NCBI GenBank assembly: GCA_016719385.1
Contig: JADJZA010000007.1
Span: 806,001 to 870,000 of the forward strand
DNA: 64,000 nt
Direction: 5' to 3'
From: Candidatus Microthrix subdominans
Lineage (GTDB): Bacteria > Actinomycetota > Acidimicrobiia > Acidimicrobiales > Microtrichaceae
The position numbers were made by a program, and so were the translations under genes. Positions 15,187-23,427 of the stretch are shown here, piece after piece; the first letter of the stretch is position 1, and each line of letters starts with the position of its first letter. The notes below the pieces were generated by a model. That model saw nothing but the letters and a program-made list of their open reading frames with translations, ran no database searches and was not told the DNA's origin.

Positions 15187-17474
15187 GCGCCCGCACCGCA
15201 CTCGGGACCGCGGCGGCGGTCAGGTCCGGCGAGCGCTCCGCACGCGACGTGGTCGACGAGTCGCTCGCCGCCATCGACGAGGCCAACGCCGACCTCAACG
15301 CCTTCCTGTGCGTCACCGCCGACGAAGCGCGGGCCGCCGCCGACGCAGTCGATGCCCAGGTGGCGGCCGGCGATGACCCCGGCCCCCTGGCCGGCGTGCC
15401 CATCGCGCTGAAGGACAACCTGGTCACCCGCGGCGTGCCCACCAGCTGCGCCAGCAGGATCCTGGCCGGCTGGGTGCCGCCCTATGACGCCACCGTGGTG
15501 CAGCGCCTGCGCGCCGCCGGCGCGATCAGCGTCGGCAAGACCAACCTCGACGAGTTCGCCATGGGCTCGTCCACCGAGAACTCGGCGTTCGGCCCCACCC
15601 GCAACCCCCACGATCGCGAGCGGGTTCCCGGTGGTTCCTCGGGCGGTTCGGCCGCTGCGGTGGCCTCGGGCATGGTGCCCCTGGCGCTCGGATCGGACAC
15701 CGGCGGTTCGATCCGCCAGCCCGCCTCGCTGTGCGGGGTGGTGGGCGTGAAGTCCACCTATGGCACCGTCTCTCGCCTCGGCCTGGTCGCCTACGGCTCA
15801 TCACTCGACCAGATCGGTCCGTTCGCCGCCAACGTCGCCGACGCCGCGCTGTTGCTCGAGGTGATCTGCGGGCACGACCCGGGCGACTCGACGTCGCTGA
15901 AGCTGCCCGCCCCCGAGGTGAGCGCCCACCTGGACGACGGCGTCGACGGCCTGCGGGTCGGCATCATCGCCGAGCTGATGGGCGAGGGCATCGCCCCCGA
16001 GGTGGTCGCCCGCATCCGCTCCGCCGCCGAGGCGCTGGAGGCCGCCGGTGCCACGGTGGAGGAGGTGTCGGTCCCGTCGATCACGACGTGCCTGTCGGCG
16101 TATTACATGGTGGCGACGGCCGAGGCGTCCTCCAACCTGTCCCGCTACGACGGCGTGCGCTACGGCAACCGGGTGGAGGCGGCCAACGTCACCGACATGA
16201 TGACCGCCACCCGAACCCAGGGCTTCGGCGACGAGGTGAAGCGGCGCATCATGTTGGGCACCTACGCCCTCTCGGCCGGCTACTACGACGCCTTTTACGC
16301 TACCGCCCAGAAGGTGCGCACCAAGGTGCGGGCCGACTTCGACGCGGTGTATCAAAACCACGACCTGCTGATGTGTCCCACCTCGCCGACGCCGGCCTGG
16401 CGCCTGGGCGAGAAGATGGACGATCCGCTCACGATGTATCTGAGCGACATCTGCACCATCCCGGCCAATCTGGCGGGGCACCCTGCCGTGTCGGTCCCGT
16501 TCGGCGCCAACGGTGCCGGGCTGCCCATCGGCGTGCAGGTGCTGGGTCCGACGCTGGGGGAGACCGCCATGTTCCGTGCGGCCGCCGCGTCCGTCGAGCA
16601 CCACGGTGGACCTGTCCACGTGGGAGATCGTCATCGGCCTCGAGGTGCACGCCGAGCTGGCGACGGCCACCAAGTTGTTCTCCGCTGCGCCCCAGCTGTT
16701 CGGTGCCGAGCCCAACACGAACATCGACCCGCTCACCCTCGGGCTGCCCGGCAGCCTGCCGGTGCTCAACGAGCAGGCGGTGGAGCTGGCGATCCGGGTC
16801 GGCCTGGCGCTCAACTGCACCGTGCAGCGTTCGGTGTTCGCCCGCAAAAACTACTTCTACCCGGACCTGCCCAAGGACTACCAGATCAGCCAGTTCGACC
16901 TGCCGATCGACATCGACGGCTGGCTGGAGCTGCCGACCGGCAAGATCGTGGGTATCGAGCGGGCCCACCTGGAGGAGGACACCGGCAAGTCGACCCACGC
17001 CGGCGACACCGGCCGACTTCAGGGCGCCTCGTCGTCGCTGGTCGACTACAACCGCGCCGGCGTGCCGCTGCTCGAGATCGTCAGCCGCCCCGACATCCGC
17101 GACGCCGATCAGGCCCGGGCCTATGTGTCCGAGCTTCGCTCGATCCTGGTGGCGGTCGGGGCCTCCGACGGCAAGATGGAGGAGGGCTCGATGCGGGTGG
17201 ACTGCAACGTGTCGGTCCGCCCCCAGGGTTCCGACACGCTCGGCACCCGCTGCGAGATCAAAAACGTCAACTCGCTGCGCTCGTTGGGCCGGGCGGTCGA
17301 CTACGAGGCCGCCCGCCAGGTCGATCTGATCGAGGGCGGCGGCACCGTCCGTCAGGAGACCCGTCACTGGAACGAAAACGACGGCCGCACCCACACGCTG
17401 CGGGTCAAGGAGGAGGCGGACGACTACCGCTACTTCGCCGACCCCGACCTGGTGCCGTGCGACCCGGGCGATGA
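15183..17474 (+). CDS. gatA: Amidotransferase subunit A, open frame running through gatB
   Basis: Residues 1 to about 474 (to about 16605) are a complete-looking GatA amidase: catalytic Lys in ALKDN, Ser-rich loop GGSSGGSAAA, and SDTGGSIRQPA with the cis-Ser and nucleophile Ser. It releases ammonia from glutamine for GatB. The family is usually 475-490 residues, but here no stop codon occurs at the expected end. The frame stays open for 289 more codons, lying out of frame over gatB, and ends at 17474; that tail is Arg/Pro/Gly-rich and looks like antisense-type noise. A missing base or small deletion at the gatA end, or a real sequence quirk, are the options. The functional gene should be read as 15183 to about 16605. 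Confidence 0.8.
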   Translation: MSARTALGTAAAVRSGERSARDVVDESLAAIDEANADLNAFLCVTADEARAAADAVDAQVAAGDDPGPLAGVPIALKDNLVTRGVPTSCASRILAGWVPPYDATVVQRLRAAGAISVGKTNLDEFAMGSSTENSAFGPTRNPHDRERVPGGSSGGSAAAVASGMVPLALGSDTGGSIRQPASLCGVVGVKSTYGTVSRLGLVAYGSSLDQIGPFAANVADAALLLEVICGHDPGDSTSLKLPAPEVSAHLDDGVDGLRVGIIAELMGEGIAPEVVARIRSAAEALEAAGATVEEVSVPSITTCLSAYYMVATAEASSNLSRYDGVRYGNRVEAANVTDMMTATRTQGFGDEVKRRIMLGTYALSAGYYDAFYATAQKVRTKVRADFDAVYQNHDLLMCPTSPTPAWRLGEKMDDPLTMYLSDICTIPANLAGHPAVSVPFGANGAGLPIGVQVLGPTLGETAMFRAAAASVEHHGGPVHVGDRHRPRGARRAGDGHQVVLRCAPAVRCRAQHEHRPAHPRAARQPAGAQRAGGGAGDPGRPGAQLHRAAFGVRPQKLLLPGPAQGLPDQPVRPADRHRRLAGAADRQDRGYRAGPPGGGHRQVDPRRRHRPTSGRLVVAGRLQPRRRAAARDRQPPRHPRRRSGPGLCVRASLDPGGGRGLRRQDGGGLDAGGLQRVGPPPGFRHARHPLRDQKRQLAALVGPGGRLRGRPPGRSDRGRRHRPSGDPSLERKRRPHPHAAGQGGGGRLPLLRRPRPGAVRPGR
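16590..16622 (+). other. gatA/gatB junction with imperfect hairpin and frame break
   Basis: The left arm CCACGGTGGAC (16601-16611, one bulged G) pairs with GTCCACGTGG (16614-16623). The bulged G lies at 16605/16606, exactly where the gatA frame (…GAG CAC CAC GGT) parts from the gatB frame (GTG GAC CTG). Removing that single G would place gatA in frame with gatB and make one fused ORF. No stop codon exists in any forward frame at this point. Confidence 0.6.
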
Positions 17475-18018
17475 GTGGATCGAGCGGGTGCGCGCAGCGC
17501 TGCCCGTCCTGCCCGCCGCTCGGCGCGCTCGCCTGGGTGAGGCGACGGGAGGCGACGCCGAAGGGATCGCCATCGTCGTCGAGCGCGGCCTGGACGATCT
17601 GGTGCTCGCTGCGATCGACGCCGGGGCCGACCCGGCGCGTGCCCTCACCCGCGCCGAGCACAACCTCTCGGACGAGCGTTCGGCCGAGCTGGACCCGGCT
17701 GCGTTTGCCAAGCTGGTCAACCTGGAGGTCGAAGGCAAGCTGTCGGCCACCCAGGCCAAGACGGTGCTGGCCACGCTGGTCGCCGAGGGCGGCGACCCGG
17801 CCGAGGTTGCTGCTGCGGCCGGGTTCGAGGCGATGGACACCTCCGAACTGGAGGGCATCGTCGACGGGCTGATCGAGGCCAACCCCGCCGAGTGGTCCCG
17901 CTTTTGCGAAGGCGATCAGAAGGTGACCGGCTTCTTCGTCGGTCAGGTGATGCGGGCGACCAAGGGTCAGGCCGACGGCAAGGTGGTTACCCAGCTGCTC
18001 AACTCCCGCAAGCGGTAG
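16606..18018 (+). CDS. gatB: Glutamyl-tRNA(Gln)/aspartyl-tRNA(Asn) amidotransferase subunit B
   Basis: A 470-residue GatB from the GTG at 16606. Family landmarks are clear: EIVIGLEVHAEL at the N-terminus, KNYFYPDLPKDYQISQFD, EEDTGKS and MRVDCNVSVRP in the kinase-like core, then the helical and YqeY-like tail. It phosphorylates Glu-tRNA(Gln) and transfers the amide. The start overlaps the end of the GatA homology region and has no obvious ribosome site, so translation probably depends on coupling to gatA. Upstream in-frame codons to 16513 are not GatB-like. Confidence 0.9.
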   Translation: MDLSTWEIVIGLEVHAELATATKLFSAAPQLFGAEPNTNIDPLTLGLPGSLPVLNEQAVELAIRVGLALNCTVQRSVFARKNYFYPDLPKDYQISQFDLPIDIDGWLELPTGKIVGIERAHLEEDTGKSTHAGDTGRLQGASSSLVDYNRAGVPLLEIVSRPDIRDADQARAYVSELRSILVAVGASDGKMEEGSMRVDCNVSVRPQGSDTLGTRCEIKNVNSLRSLGRAVDYEAARQVDLIEGGGTVRQETRHWNENDGRTHTLRVKEEADDYRYFADPDLVPCDPGDEWIERVRAALPVLPAARRARLGEATGGDAEGIAIVVERGLDDLVLAAIDAGADPARALTRAEHNLSDERSAELDPAAFAKLVNLEVEGKLSATQAKTVLATLVAEGGDPAEVAAAAGFEAMDTSELEGIVDGLIEANPAEWSRFCEGDQKVTGFFVGQVMRATKGQADGKVVTQLLNSRKR

Positions 18019-18021
18019 CAT
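18016..18021 (+). promoter_or_regulatory. -10 box built on the gatB stop codon
   Basis: TAGCAT begins with the gatB TAG stop and ends 7 nt before the GTG at 18029, matching the leaderless spacing seen elsewhere in the window. Confidence 0.35.
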
Positions 18022-18028
18022 CCTGCGG

Positions 18029-18634
18029 GTGCGACCTCGTCAAAGTCGAGTGCTCGGGCATTCCCGCCGCGGTGGGAGCGCCCTGGCGGTGTGGGCCATT
18101 TCACTCAGCGCCGTCGGGCTGCTGGCCGGCGGATGCGCGACCACGCCCCCTCGGGCGTTCGCCTTCCCGGTGAAGTCGTCGGCCACCCGTTATGCCCGCA
18201 CCCACCACCACTACCCGGCGGCGGACATGTTCGCCCCCTGCGGCACGGCGGTGGTGGCCCCCACCGATGCCGTGGTCGAGGAGGTCGAGACACGGGACCG
18301 GTGGAGACGGGCCACCGACGATCCTGCGCTGCGCAGCGGGCTGCTGGTGTCGCTCGTCGACTTCCGGGGCGTGCGCTACTACGGCAGCCACCTGTCGAAG
18401 GTGCAGGTGTCGGTGGGCCAGCGAGTGAGCCGTGGGCAACGGGTGGGATCGGTGGGCGACACCGGCAACGCCAAGGGCACCGGCTGCCACCTCCACTTCG
18501 GGCTGTCGCCCGCTTGCCTCACCGGCTGGCAGAATCGCAGGGGCAAACTCGCCCCTCAGCCCTATCTGGACTCGTGGCGCAAGGGTGCCCGGAACGACCC
18601 GGCTCCGGCGATCGCCCGCATGGCCTGCCGGTGA
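18029..18634 (+). CDS. M23-family peptidase-like lipoprotein
   Basis: A 201-residue lipoprotein (lipobox LLAGGC, Cys36) with a LytM/M23 domain. The zinc-binding elements are seen as HHYPAAD (His61, Asp66) and HLHFG near residue 153, together with GxVGxxGxTGxxxG-type turns (SVGDTGNAKGTG). It would bind or cleave peptidoglycan cross-links outside the membrane. The domain is short and compact and the spacing HxxxxD is a known variant. The gene starts 11 nt after gatB with its own possible leaderless promoter. Confidence 0.8.
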   Translation: MRPRQSRVLGHSRRGGSALAVWAISLSAVGLLAGGCATTPPRAFAFPVKSSATRYARTHHHYPAADMFAPCGTAVVAPTDAVVEEVETRDRWRRATDDPALRSGLLVSLVDFRGVRYYGSHLSKVQVSVGQRVSRGQRVGSVGDTGNAKGTGCHLHFGLSPACLTGWQNRRGKLAPQPYLDSWRKGARNDPAPAIARMACR

Positions 18635-18716
18635 GCAGATCTCCCGCCCGCGGAGCGGTGGTTTGGTCACCCAGTGCGGATCCGGCGACGGCGCCGGCGC
18701 GAGGCCCTGCACGCGC

Positions 18717-18746
18717 TTGCCTTGGCGTCCCACGGTGAGCTATGGT
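18717..18746 (+). promoter_or_regulatory. Promoter for the small membrane protein gene
   Basis: TTGCCT (18717-18722), 18-nt spacer and TATGGT (18741-18746) give a start near 18753 and a leader of about 32 nt before the GTG at 18785. Confidence 0.5.
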
Positions 18747-18784
18747 CAAGCCGTACGACGTACGAGCAGCTGGAGCGACATGCC

Positions 18785-19075
18785 GTGACGATCCGACGGA
18801 GTCTCCTGGTAGGAATGCTGCTCACCGTTGCGATCGGTGCGATCCTGATGGCCAGTCCGTTGCGTTCGGTCACGTCTGACGCCTTCGACAAGGTGAGCGT
18901 GACCCGCTCAACCAAGGAGGGCAAGACCAGTGCGGCGGGTTCGGAGCTCAACGTGTCGGGCGCCTCGGCCGAGGATATCGATCGGTCGCTGGTCGGTGTG
19001 GCCACGCTGGGAGCGGTTTTCCTTGGTCTCTCCGCGCTGATGTTTGTCATCGTCGCTATCAGCCTGCGTTTCTGA
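18785..19075 (+). CDS. Small two-segment membrane protein of unknown function
   Basis: A 96-residue protein with membrane segments at about residues 6-24 and 72-93, separated by a hydrophilic loop rich in Ser/Thr/Lys. The GTG at 18785 is favoured because GGAG lies about 9 nt upstream and a promoter ends at 18746; an earlier GTG at 18674 would place the start before that promoter. No family recognised. Both ends of the loop face the same side of the membrane. Confidence 0.6.
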   Translation: MTIRRSLLVGMLLTVAIGAILMASPLRSVTSDAFDKVSVTRSTKEGKTSAAGSELNVSGASAEDIDRSLVGVATLGAVFLGLSALMFVIVAISLRF

Positions 19076-19154
19076 AGCAACAGTCGTTCTCGCAACGGGG
19101 TGGGTCGGATCGAGCCCGAGGTGGCAGGCTGTGCCCGATGACCGAGGATCTTGC

Positions 19155-20597
19155 GTGAGCCCGACCGAGCCCATTGAAGCGACCGGGCACGGCGGCCTGC
19201 CGGCGGGTATCGCCCCTTCGGTCCTCGACCTGTTTGGCAACACCCCGCTGGTCCGCCTTGGTCGCCTGTCCGAGCAGGAAGGCCTGGTCGCCACGCTGGC
19301 GATGAAGATGGAGACCACCAATCCTGGCGGTTCGACCAAGGACCGTCCGGCGCTGCAGATGATCCTCGACGCCGAGGCCGCCGGCGAGCTGGTTCCCGGT
19401 GGCACGATCGTCGAACCGACCAGTGGCAACACCGGCGTTGGCCTGGCGATCGTCGCTGCCCAACGGGGCTACGATTGCATCTTCGTCATGACCGACAAGG
19501 TGGCTCCCGAGAAGGTCGACCTGCTCCGCTCCTACGGGGCGGAGGTGGTCGTGTGCCCGGTGGCGGTGGCACCCGAGGACCCCGAGAGCTACTACTCGGT
19601 GGCCGAGCGGCTGGTCGAGGAGACCCCCAACGCCTATCGGCCCAACCAGTACGCCAACCCGTCCAACCCGGCCGCCCACACCGCCTCGACCGGCCCCGAA
19701 CTGTGGGCACAGACCGAGGGACGCATCACCCACTTCGTCGCCGGCGCCGGCACCTGCGGCACGATCACCGGCGTGGCGACGTACCTCAAGGCGCAGAACC
19801 CCGAGATTCAGATCATCGCAGCCGACCCCGAAGGTTCGGTGTTCTCCGGTGGCTCCGGGCGGCCCTACCTGGTCGAAGGGGTCGGCGAGGACTTCTTCCC
19901 CGACGCCTGGAACACCGACCTGTACGACGGCATCATCGCCGTGTCCGACGCGGACAGCTTCTCGATGGCTCGGCGGGTGGCCCGCACCGAGGGCATCCTC
20001 GTCGGCGGCTCGGGCGGCATGGCGGTGGCCGCTGCGCTACAGGTGGCCGCCGCGGCCGGGCCCGACGACCTGGTCGTCGTCCTCAACCCCGACTCTGGGC
20101 GTGGCTACCTGTCCAAGGTGTTCAACGACGACTGGATGGCCAACTTCGGGTTCACGACGTCCTCCGGGCCGACGCTTGCAGACGCCATCGAGCGCTCGGG
20201 CGGGCCACGCGACCTGTTGTACGTCAACCCCGAGCAGCCGGTGCGGGAGGCGATCGACGTGATGCGCTCCAACGGCATCAGCCAACTGCCGGTGTGCAAG
20301 AACACGCCGCCCTTCGCCGCCGCAGAGGTGATGGGCTCCGTCGACGAGCTGGTGCTGATGCGGGCCGCCGCTGGTGATCGGGCCACCCTGGACCTGCCGG
20401 TCGAGTCGGTGCTGGGCCCCAGCCTGCCGACGATCGGGATCGGCCAGGAGGTCAATTTGGCGATCGAGCAGCTCCGCACCGCTACCGCCCTCCTCGTGCT
20501 GGGCGGTGGCCGGCCCTGTTGCATCCTGACCCGCAGCGACGTGCTGGGGTTTCTTGAGTTTGGGGATGACCCAGGAGGAGATCGCCATGTCGACTGA
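19155..20597 (+). CDS. Cystathionine beta-synthase
   Basis: A 480-residue PLP enzyme. The N-terminal fold-type II domain has the PLP lysine Lys62 in GGSTKDR, the substrate loop EPTSGNTG and the phosphate-binding GAGTCGT. The C-terminal part (from about residue 345) holds two CBS motifs (VREAIDVMRSNGISQLPV; LAIEQLRTATALLVL), which separates it from plain cysteine synthase. It condenses homocysteine with serine to cystathionine. The GTG at 19155 has GAGGA 7 nt upstream. Its end overlaps the next gene by 11 nt, giving a reverse transsulfuration pair. Confidence 0.88.
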   Translation: MSPTEPIEATGHGGLPAGIAPSVLDLFGNTPLVRLGRLSEQEGLVATLAMKMETTNPGGSTKDRPALQMILDAEAAGELVPGGTIVEPTSGNTGVGLAIVAAQRGYDCIFVMTDKVAPEKVDLLRSYGAEVVVCPVAVAPEDPESYYSVAERLVEETPNAYRPNQYANPSNPAAHTASTGPELWAQTEGRITHFVAGAGTCGTITGVATYLKAQNPEIQIIAADPEGSVFSGGSGRPYLVEGVGEDFFPDAWNTDLYDGIIAVSDADSFSMARRVARTEGILVGGSGGMAVAAALQVAAAAGPDDLVVVLNPDSGRGYLSKVFNDDWMANFGFTTSSGPTLADAIERSGGPRDLLYVNPEQPVREAIDVMRSNGISQLPVCKNTPPFAAAEVMGSVDELVLMRAAAGDRATLDLPVESVLGPSLPTIGIGQEVNLAIEQLRTATALLVLGGGRPCCILTRSDVLGFLEFGDDPGGDRHVD

Positions 20598-21756
20598 CGC
20601 CCAACCCGGGAAAGCCCACGGTTTCGCCACCCGGGCGATCCACGCCGGCCAGCCCCACGATCCGATCACCGGCGCCGTCGTCACCCCGATCAGCCTGGCC
20701 ACCACCTTCGCCCAGCCCGAGGTGGGCCAGCTGATGGGCGGCTTCGAGTACGGCCGCACGGGCAACCCGACCCGGGCCGCCTACGAGGCCTGCCTGGCCA
20801 GCCTGGAGGGAGGCACCGATGCGGTGGCCTTCGCCTCGGGGCTGTCGGCCGAGGACGCACTGCTCCGGCTGGTTGCGCCCGGCAGCAGGATCGTGCTCGG
20901 CGACGACGCCTACGGCGGCACGTACCGGCTGATCTCGGCGGTCCATGCCCTCGAAGGCCGCGATCACCTGGCCTTCGACCTGACCGACCCGGGCAAGCTG
21001 GAGGCCAACTGGCCCGACGATGCGACGATGGTGTGGCTCGAGACGCCGACCAACCCGCTGCTCACCTGCCTGGACATCACGGCGATCGCCGAGGTGGCCC
21101 ACGCCCACGGGGCGATCCTGGTGGTCGACAACACCTTCGCCACCCCGGCGCTCCAGCGTCCTTTGGAGCACGGCGCCGACGTCGTCGTGCACTCCGCCAC
21201 CAAGTACCTGGGTGGCCACTCCGACGTGGTCGGTGGCATCGTCGCCACCTCCGATGAGGAGCTGGCCCAGCGGCTGCGCTACCTGCAGAACGCCGTCGGC
21301 GCGGTGCCGTCGCCCTTCGACTGCTATCTGGTGCTGCGGGGCCTCAAGACCCTGGACGTCCGCATGGAGCGGCACAGCGCCAACGCCGCGGTGATCGCCG
21401 AGGCGCTCCAGGCCCACCCGCAGGTTGAGCGCGTGCGCTACCCGGGGTTGAAGAGCCACCCGACCCACCGGGTGGCCGCCCGGCAGATGTCCGGGTTCGG
21501 CGGCATGGTGAGCTTCGAGTGTCGAGGCGGCGAGGCGGCGGCGCTCGAGGTGGTCAGCCACACCGAGCTGTTCACGCTGGCCGAGTCGCTCGGCGCAGTC
21601 GAGAGCCTGATCGAACATCCGGGTCGGATGACGCACGCGTCCGCAGCCGGTTCGCCCCTCGAGGTGCCCGCCTCGCTGGTGCGCTGTTCGGTGGGCATCG
21701 AGGATGCGGCCGACCTGGTCGCCGACCTGACCGCTGCGCTCGACCGCCTCCCCTGA
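20587..21756 (+). CDS. Cystathionine gamma-synthase/lyase family PLP enzyme
   Basis: A 389-residue Cys/Met-metabolism PLP enzyme with full-length domain structure. Landmarks are FEYGRTGNPTR, LETPTNPLL, VVDNTFATP and the PLP lysine Lys206 in HSATKYLGGH. The ATG at 20587 has AGGAGGAG at 20573-20580 and is preferred over 20554. The family includes cystathionine gamma-synthase and gamma-lyase, which sequence alone separates poorly; cotranscription with cystathionine beta-synthase favours a lyase-type role making cysteine, but bifunctional actinobacterial enzymes are known. Confidence 0.88.
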   Translation: MSTDAQPGKAHGFATRAIHAGQPHDPITGAVVTPISLATTFAQPEVGQLMGGFEYGRTGNPTRAAYEACLASLEGGTDAVAFASGLSAEDALLRLVAPGSRIVLGDDAYGGTYRLISAVHALEGRDHLAFDLTDPGKLEANWPDDATMVWLETPTNPLLTCLDITAIAEVAHAHGAILVVDNTFATPALQRPLEHGADVVVHSATKYLGGHSDVVGGIVATSDEELAQRLRYLQNAVGAVPSPFDCYLVLRGLKTLDVRMERHSANAAVIAEALQAHPQVERVRYPGLKSHPTHRVAARQMSGFGGMVSFECRGGEAAALEVVSHTELFTLAESLGAVESLIEHPGRMTHASAAGSPLEVPASLVRCSVGIEDAADLVADLTAALDRLP

Positions 21757-21764
21757 GTCCCAAC

Positions 21765-21779
21765 GGGTCCGCCGGACCC
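21765..21779. terminator. Hairpin between convergent genes
   Basis: GGGTCC (21765-21770) and GGACCC (21774-21779) form a GC-rich 6-bp stem with a 3-nt loop in the 30-bp gap between the PLP enzyme and the convergent BpsA-like gene. Confidence 0.5.
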
Positions 21780-21786
21780 TGTGGTG

Positions 21787-23427
21787 TCAGCTCGACGCCG
21801 GTGCCGGGTCGGTGAGCAGCGCTGCGATCCGATCGAGGGGAAGGTCGAGCAGCGAGTCACCGGGACGCACCGTCGTACCGAGCGAGGCGAGGTGGTCGCT
21901 CGCTGCGGCCCGGGCCTGGCGACGCGTGGGTGGGGGATCGATCTCCGATGACCGGGTCAGCCACTCGGCGATCACGTTGCGGGGGTTGGCATGGCCGCGT
22001 CCGACCAGCGGCGGGCCGGCAGGTGAGGCCGGGGCCTCGTCGTCGATTCGGCGGGCGACCAGCAGGTCGGCCCCCGCTACCGCCCGCTGGGCCGGTTCGA
22101 GGCGCCACCACCTCGACAGGTGGGCCTCGACCCAGCCGCGACCTCCGGTCGTATCCCGCTGCTCGGGATCGGCGCTGCGGTCGGCTGTGTCGACGTCGCA
22201 CACGAGCACCGCAGAGGGCGCCGCCAGCGCCAGGAGGGCTCGGGGCAACCATGCCCCCGGATCGCCGCGCAGGTCGACGACCGGGACCGCTCCGCTGCGC
22301 AGCTTGGGCGCCTGGTCGCCACCGATCAAGCGCCGGACCCCGATCACCTGGGCGTCCGGCCCGGCCTCCTCGGTGGCGGCGCTCAGCGGCGCCGAGTCGG
22401 CCTCGATCGCCGAACGAGCAGCGGCCGGACCCTGGGAGTAGAGGTTTTCGGCCGCCTCGCCCTGGGTGCCCTCGCGGCCGGTCGGTGCGAGCAGATACAG
22501 GTCGGCGCGGCCGCCGATCGCTTCGGCACCTGCGTAGGTGACGACGTCGGGCCACATGGCCGAGATGGCGAAGGCGGCGCGCATCATCTCGCGCTGCACC
22601 TGCCAGCCGAGGGTCGCACGGGTCTCGCCGAAACCGTAGGTCACCGCCACCCGCCCGTCGGGCCCCGCCAGCGCATCGGTGGCGACGGCGAGGAACGCGG
22701 CCATGCCCTCCGGAGTGAAGGGCGGGTTGACGATGACCAGGTCGGCCCAGTCGGCCAGCGATCGGGGCAGACCAACCCGCACGTCACACCACCGCAACAG
22801 CGGTCCGCGCCCGTCCAGGCCGGTCGACCCGAGGGTCGCGAGGACGGAGTCGTCGACGTCGACGACGGCCACCTCTTCAGCCCGGCCGTCGGCGGCGAGC
22901 GCGAGGGCGTCGAGGTCGCGTCCGCCCAGCACGAGCACGTGGGCGCCCCGCAGATCGAGGTGGCGGTCGAGCACGTCGAGGCGGGCGGCTACGCCGTCGT
23001 GGGTGGCCGGGCGGTGATCGAGATCCCGACGCGGTGCGTCCAGCCCGAGCGACCAGGCCTGAAGGCGGGTGTGCAGTTCCGGGTCGGTGAAGGCTCCTGA
23101 TTCCGAGGGCCCGTCGAGTGCCCAGCCTTCGATCAGCTCGGCCCGCAACGGGTCGGAGAGCTCCCAGCGGTCGTCCTCGAGGCTCAGGCCAGGGGTGGCC
23201 TCTTCATCGCCGGCGGCGGTCGTCAACCCTGCGAGCAGCGCCTCGATACCCCGCCGCGAGATGCCGCTGGCGGCGACGAGCTCACCGATCGAGGCCGGTC
23301 CCTCGACGAGCAGCGCGACGGCCGGGCGCAGTGCGATCGTCGCCAGGCCTGCAGGAGCTTTCGCTGCGCTGATGACCTGCTCCTCGTCGATGACCTGCTC
23401 CTCGTTCGTGCCGTGCTCGTCGTTCAT
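21787..23427 (-). CDS. BpsA-like (DUF43) aminopropyltransferase/methyltransferase-fold protein
   Basis: A 546-residue protein. Residues of about 20-110 look like a winged-helix domain (SIGELVAASGISRRGIEALL). The central Rossmann domain has HVLVLGGRDLDALALA, VAVVDVDDSVLATL and NPPFTPEG, a pattern close to branched-chain polyamine synthase BpsA (N4-bis(aminopropyl)spermidine synthase), which also has an N-terminal winged helix and a DPP-type catalytic loop. Here the loop reads NPPF, as in nucleic-acid or small-molecule amino-methyltransferases. The C-terminal 250 residues are unfamiliar and strongly Ala/Pro-rich. The ATG overlaps the stop of the MraY-like gene (ATGA). The activity is uncertain. 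Confidence 0.55.
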   Translation of the reverse strand: MNDEHGTNEEQVIDEEQVISAAKAPAGLATIALRPAVALLVEGPASIGELVAASGISRRGIEALLAGLTTAAGDEEATPGLSLEDDRWELSDPLRAELIEGWALDGPSESGAFTDPELHTRLQAWSLGLDAPRRDLDHRPATHDGVAARLDVLDRHLDLRGAHVLVLGGRDLDALALAADGRAEEVAVVDVDDSVLATLGSTGLDGRGPLLRWCDVRVGLPRSLADWADLVIVNPPFTPEGMAAFLAVATDALAGPDGRVAVTYGFGETRATLGWQVQREMMRAAFAISAMWPDVVTYAGAEAIGGRADLYLLAPTGREGTQGEAAENLYSQGPAAARSAIEADSAPLSAATEEAGPDAQVIGVRRLIGGDQAPKLRSGAVPVVDLRGDPGAWLPRALLALAAPSAVLVCDVDTADRSADPEQRDTTGGRGWVEAHLSRWWRLEPAQRAVAGADLLVARRIDDEAPASPAGPPLVGRGHANPRNVIAEWLTRSSEIDPPPTRRQARAAASDHLASLGTTVRPGDSLLDLPLDRIAALLTDPAPASS

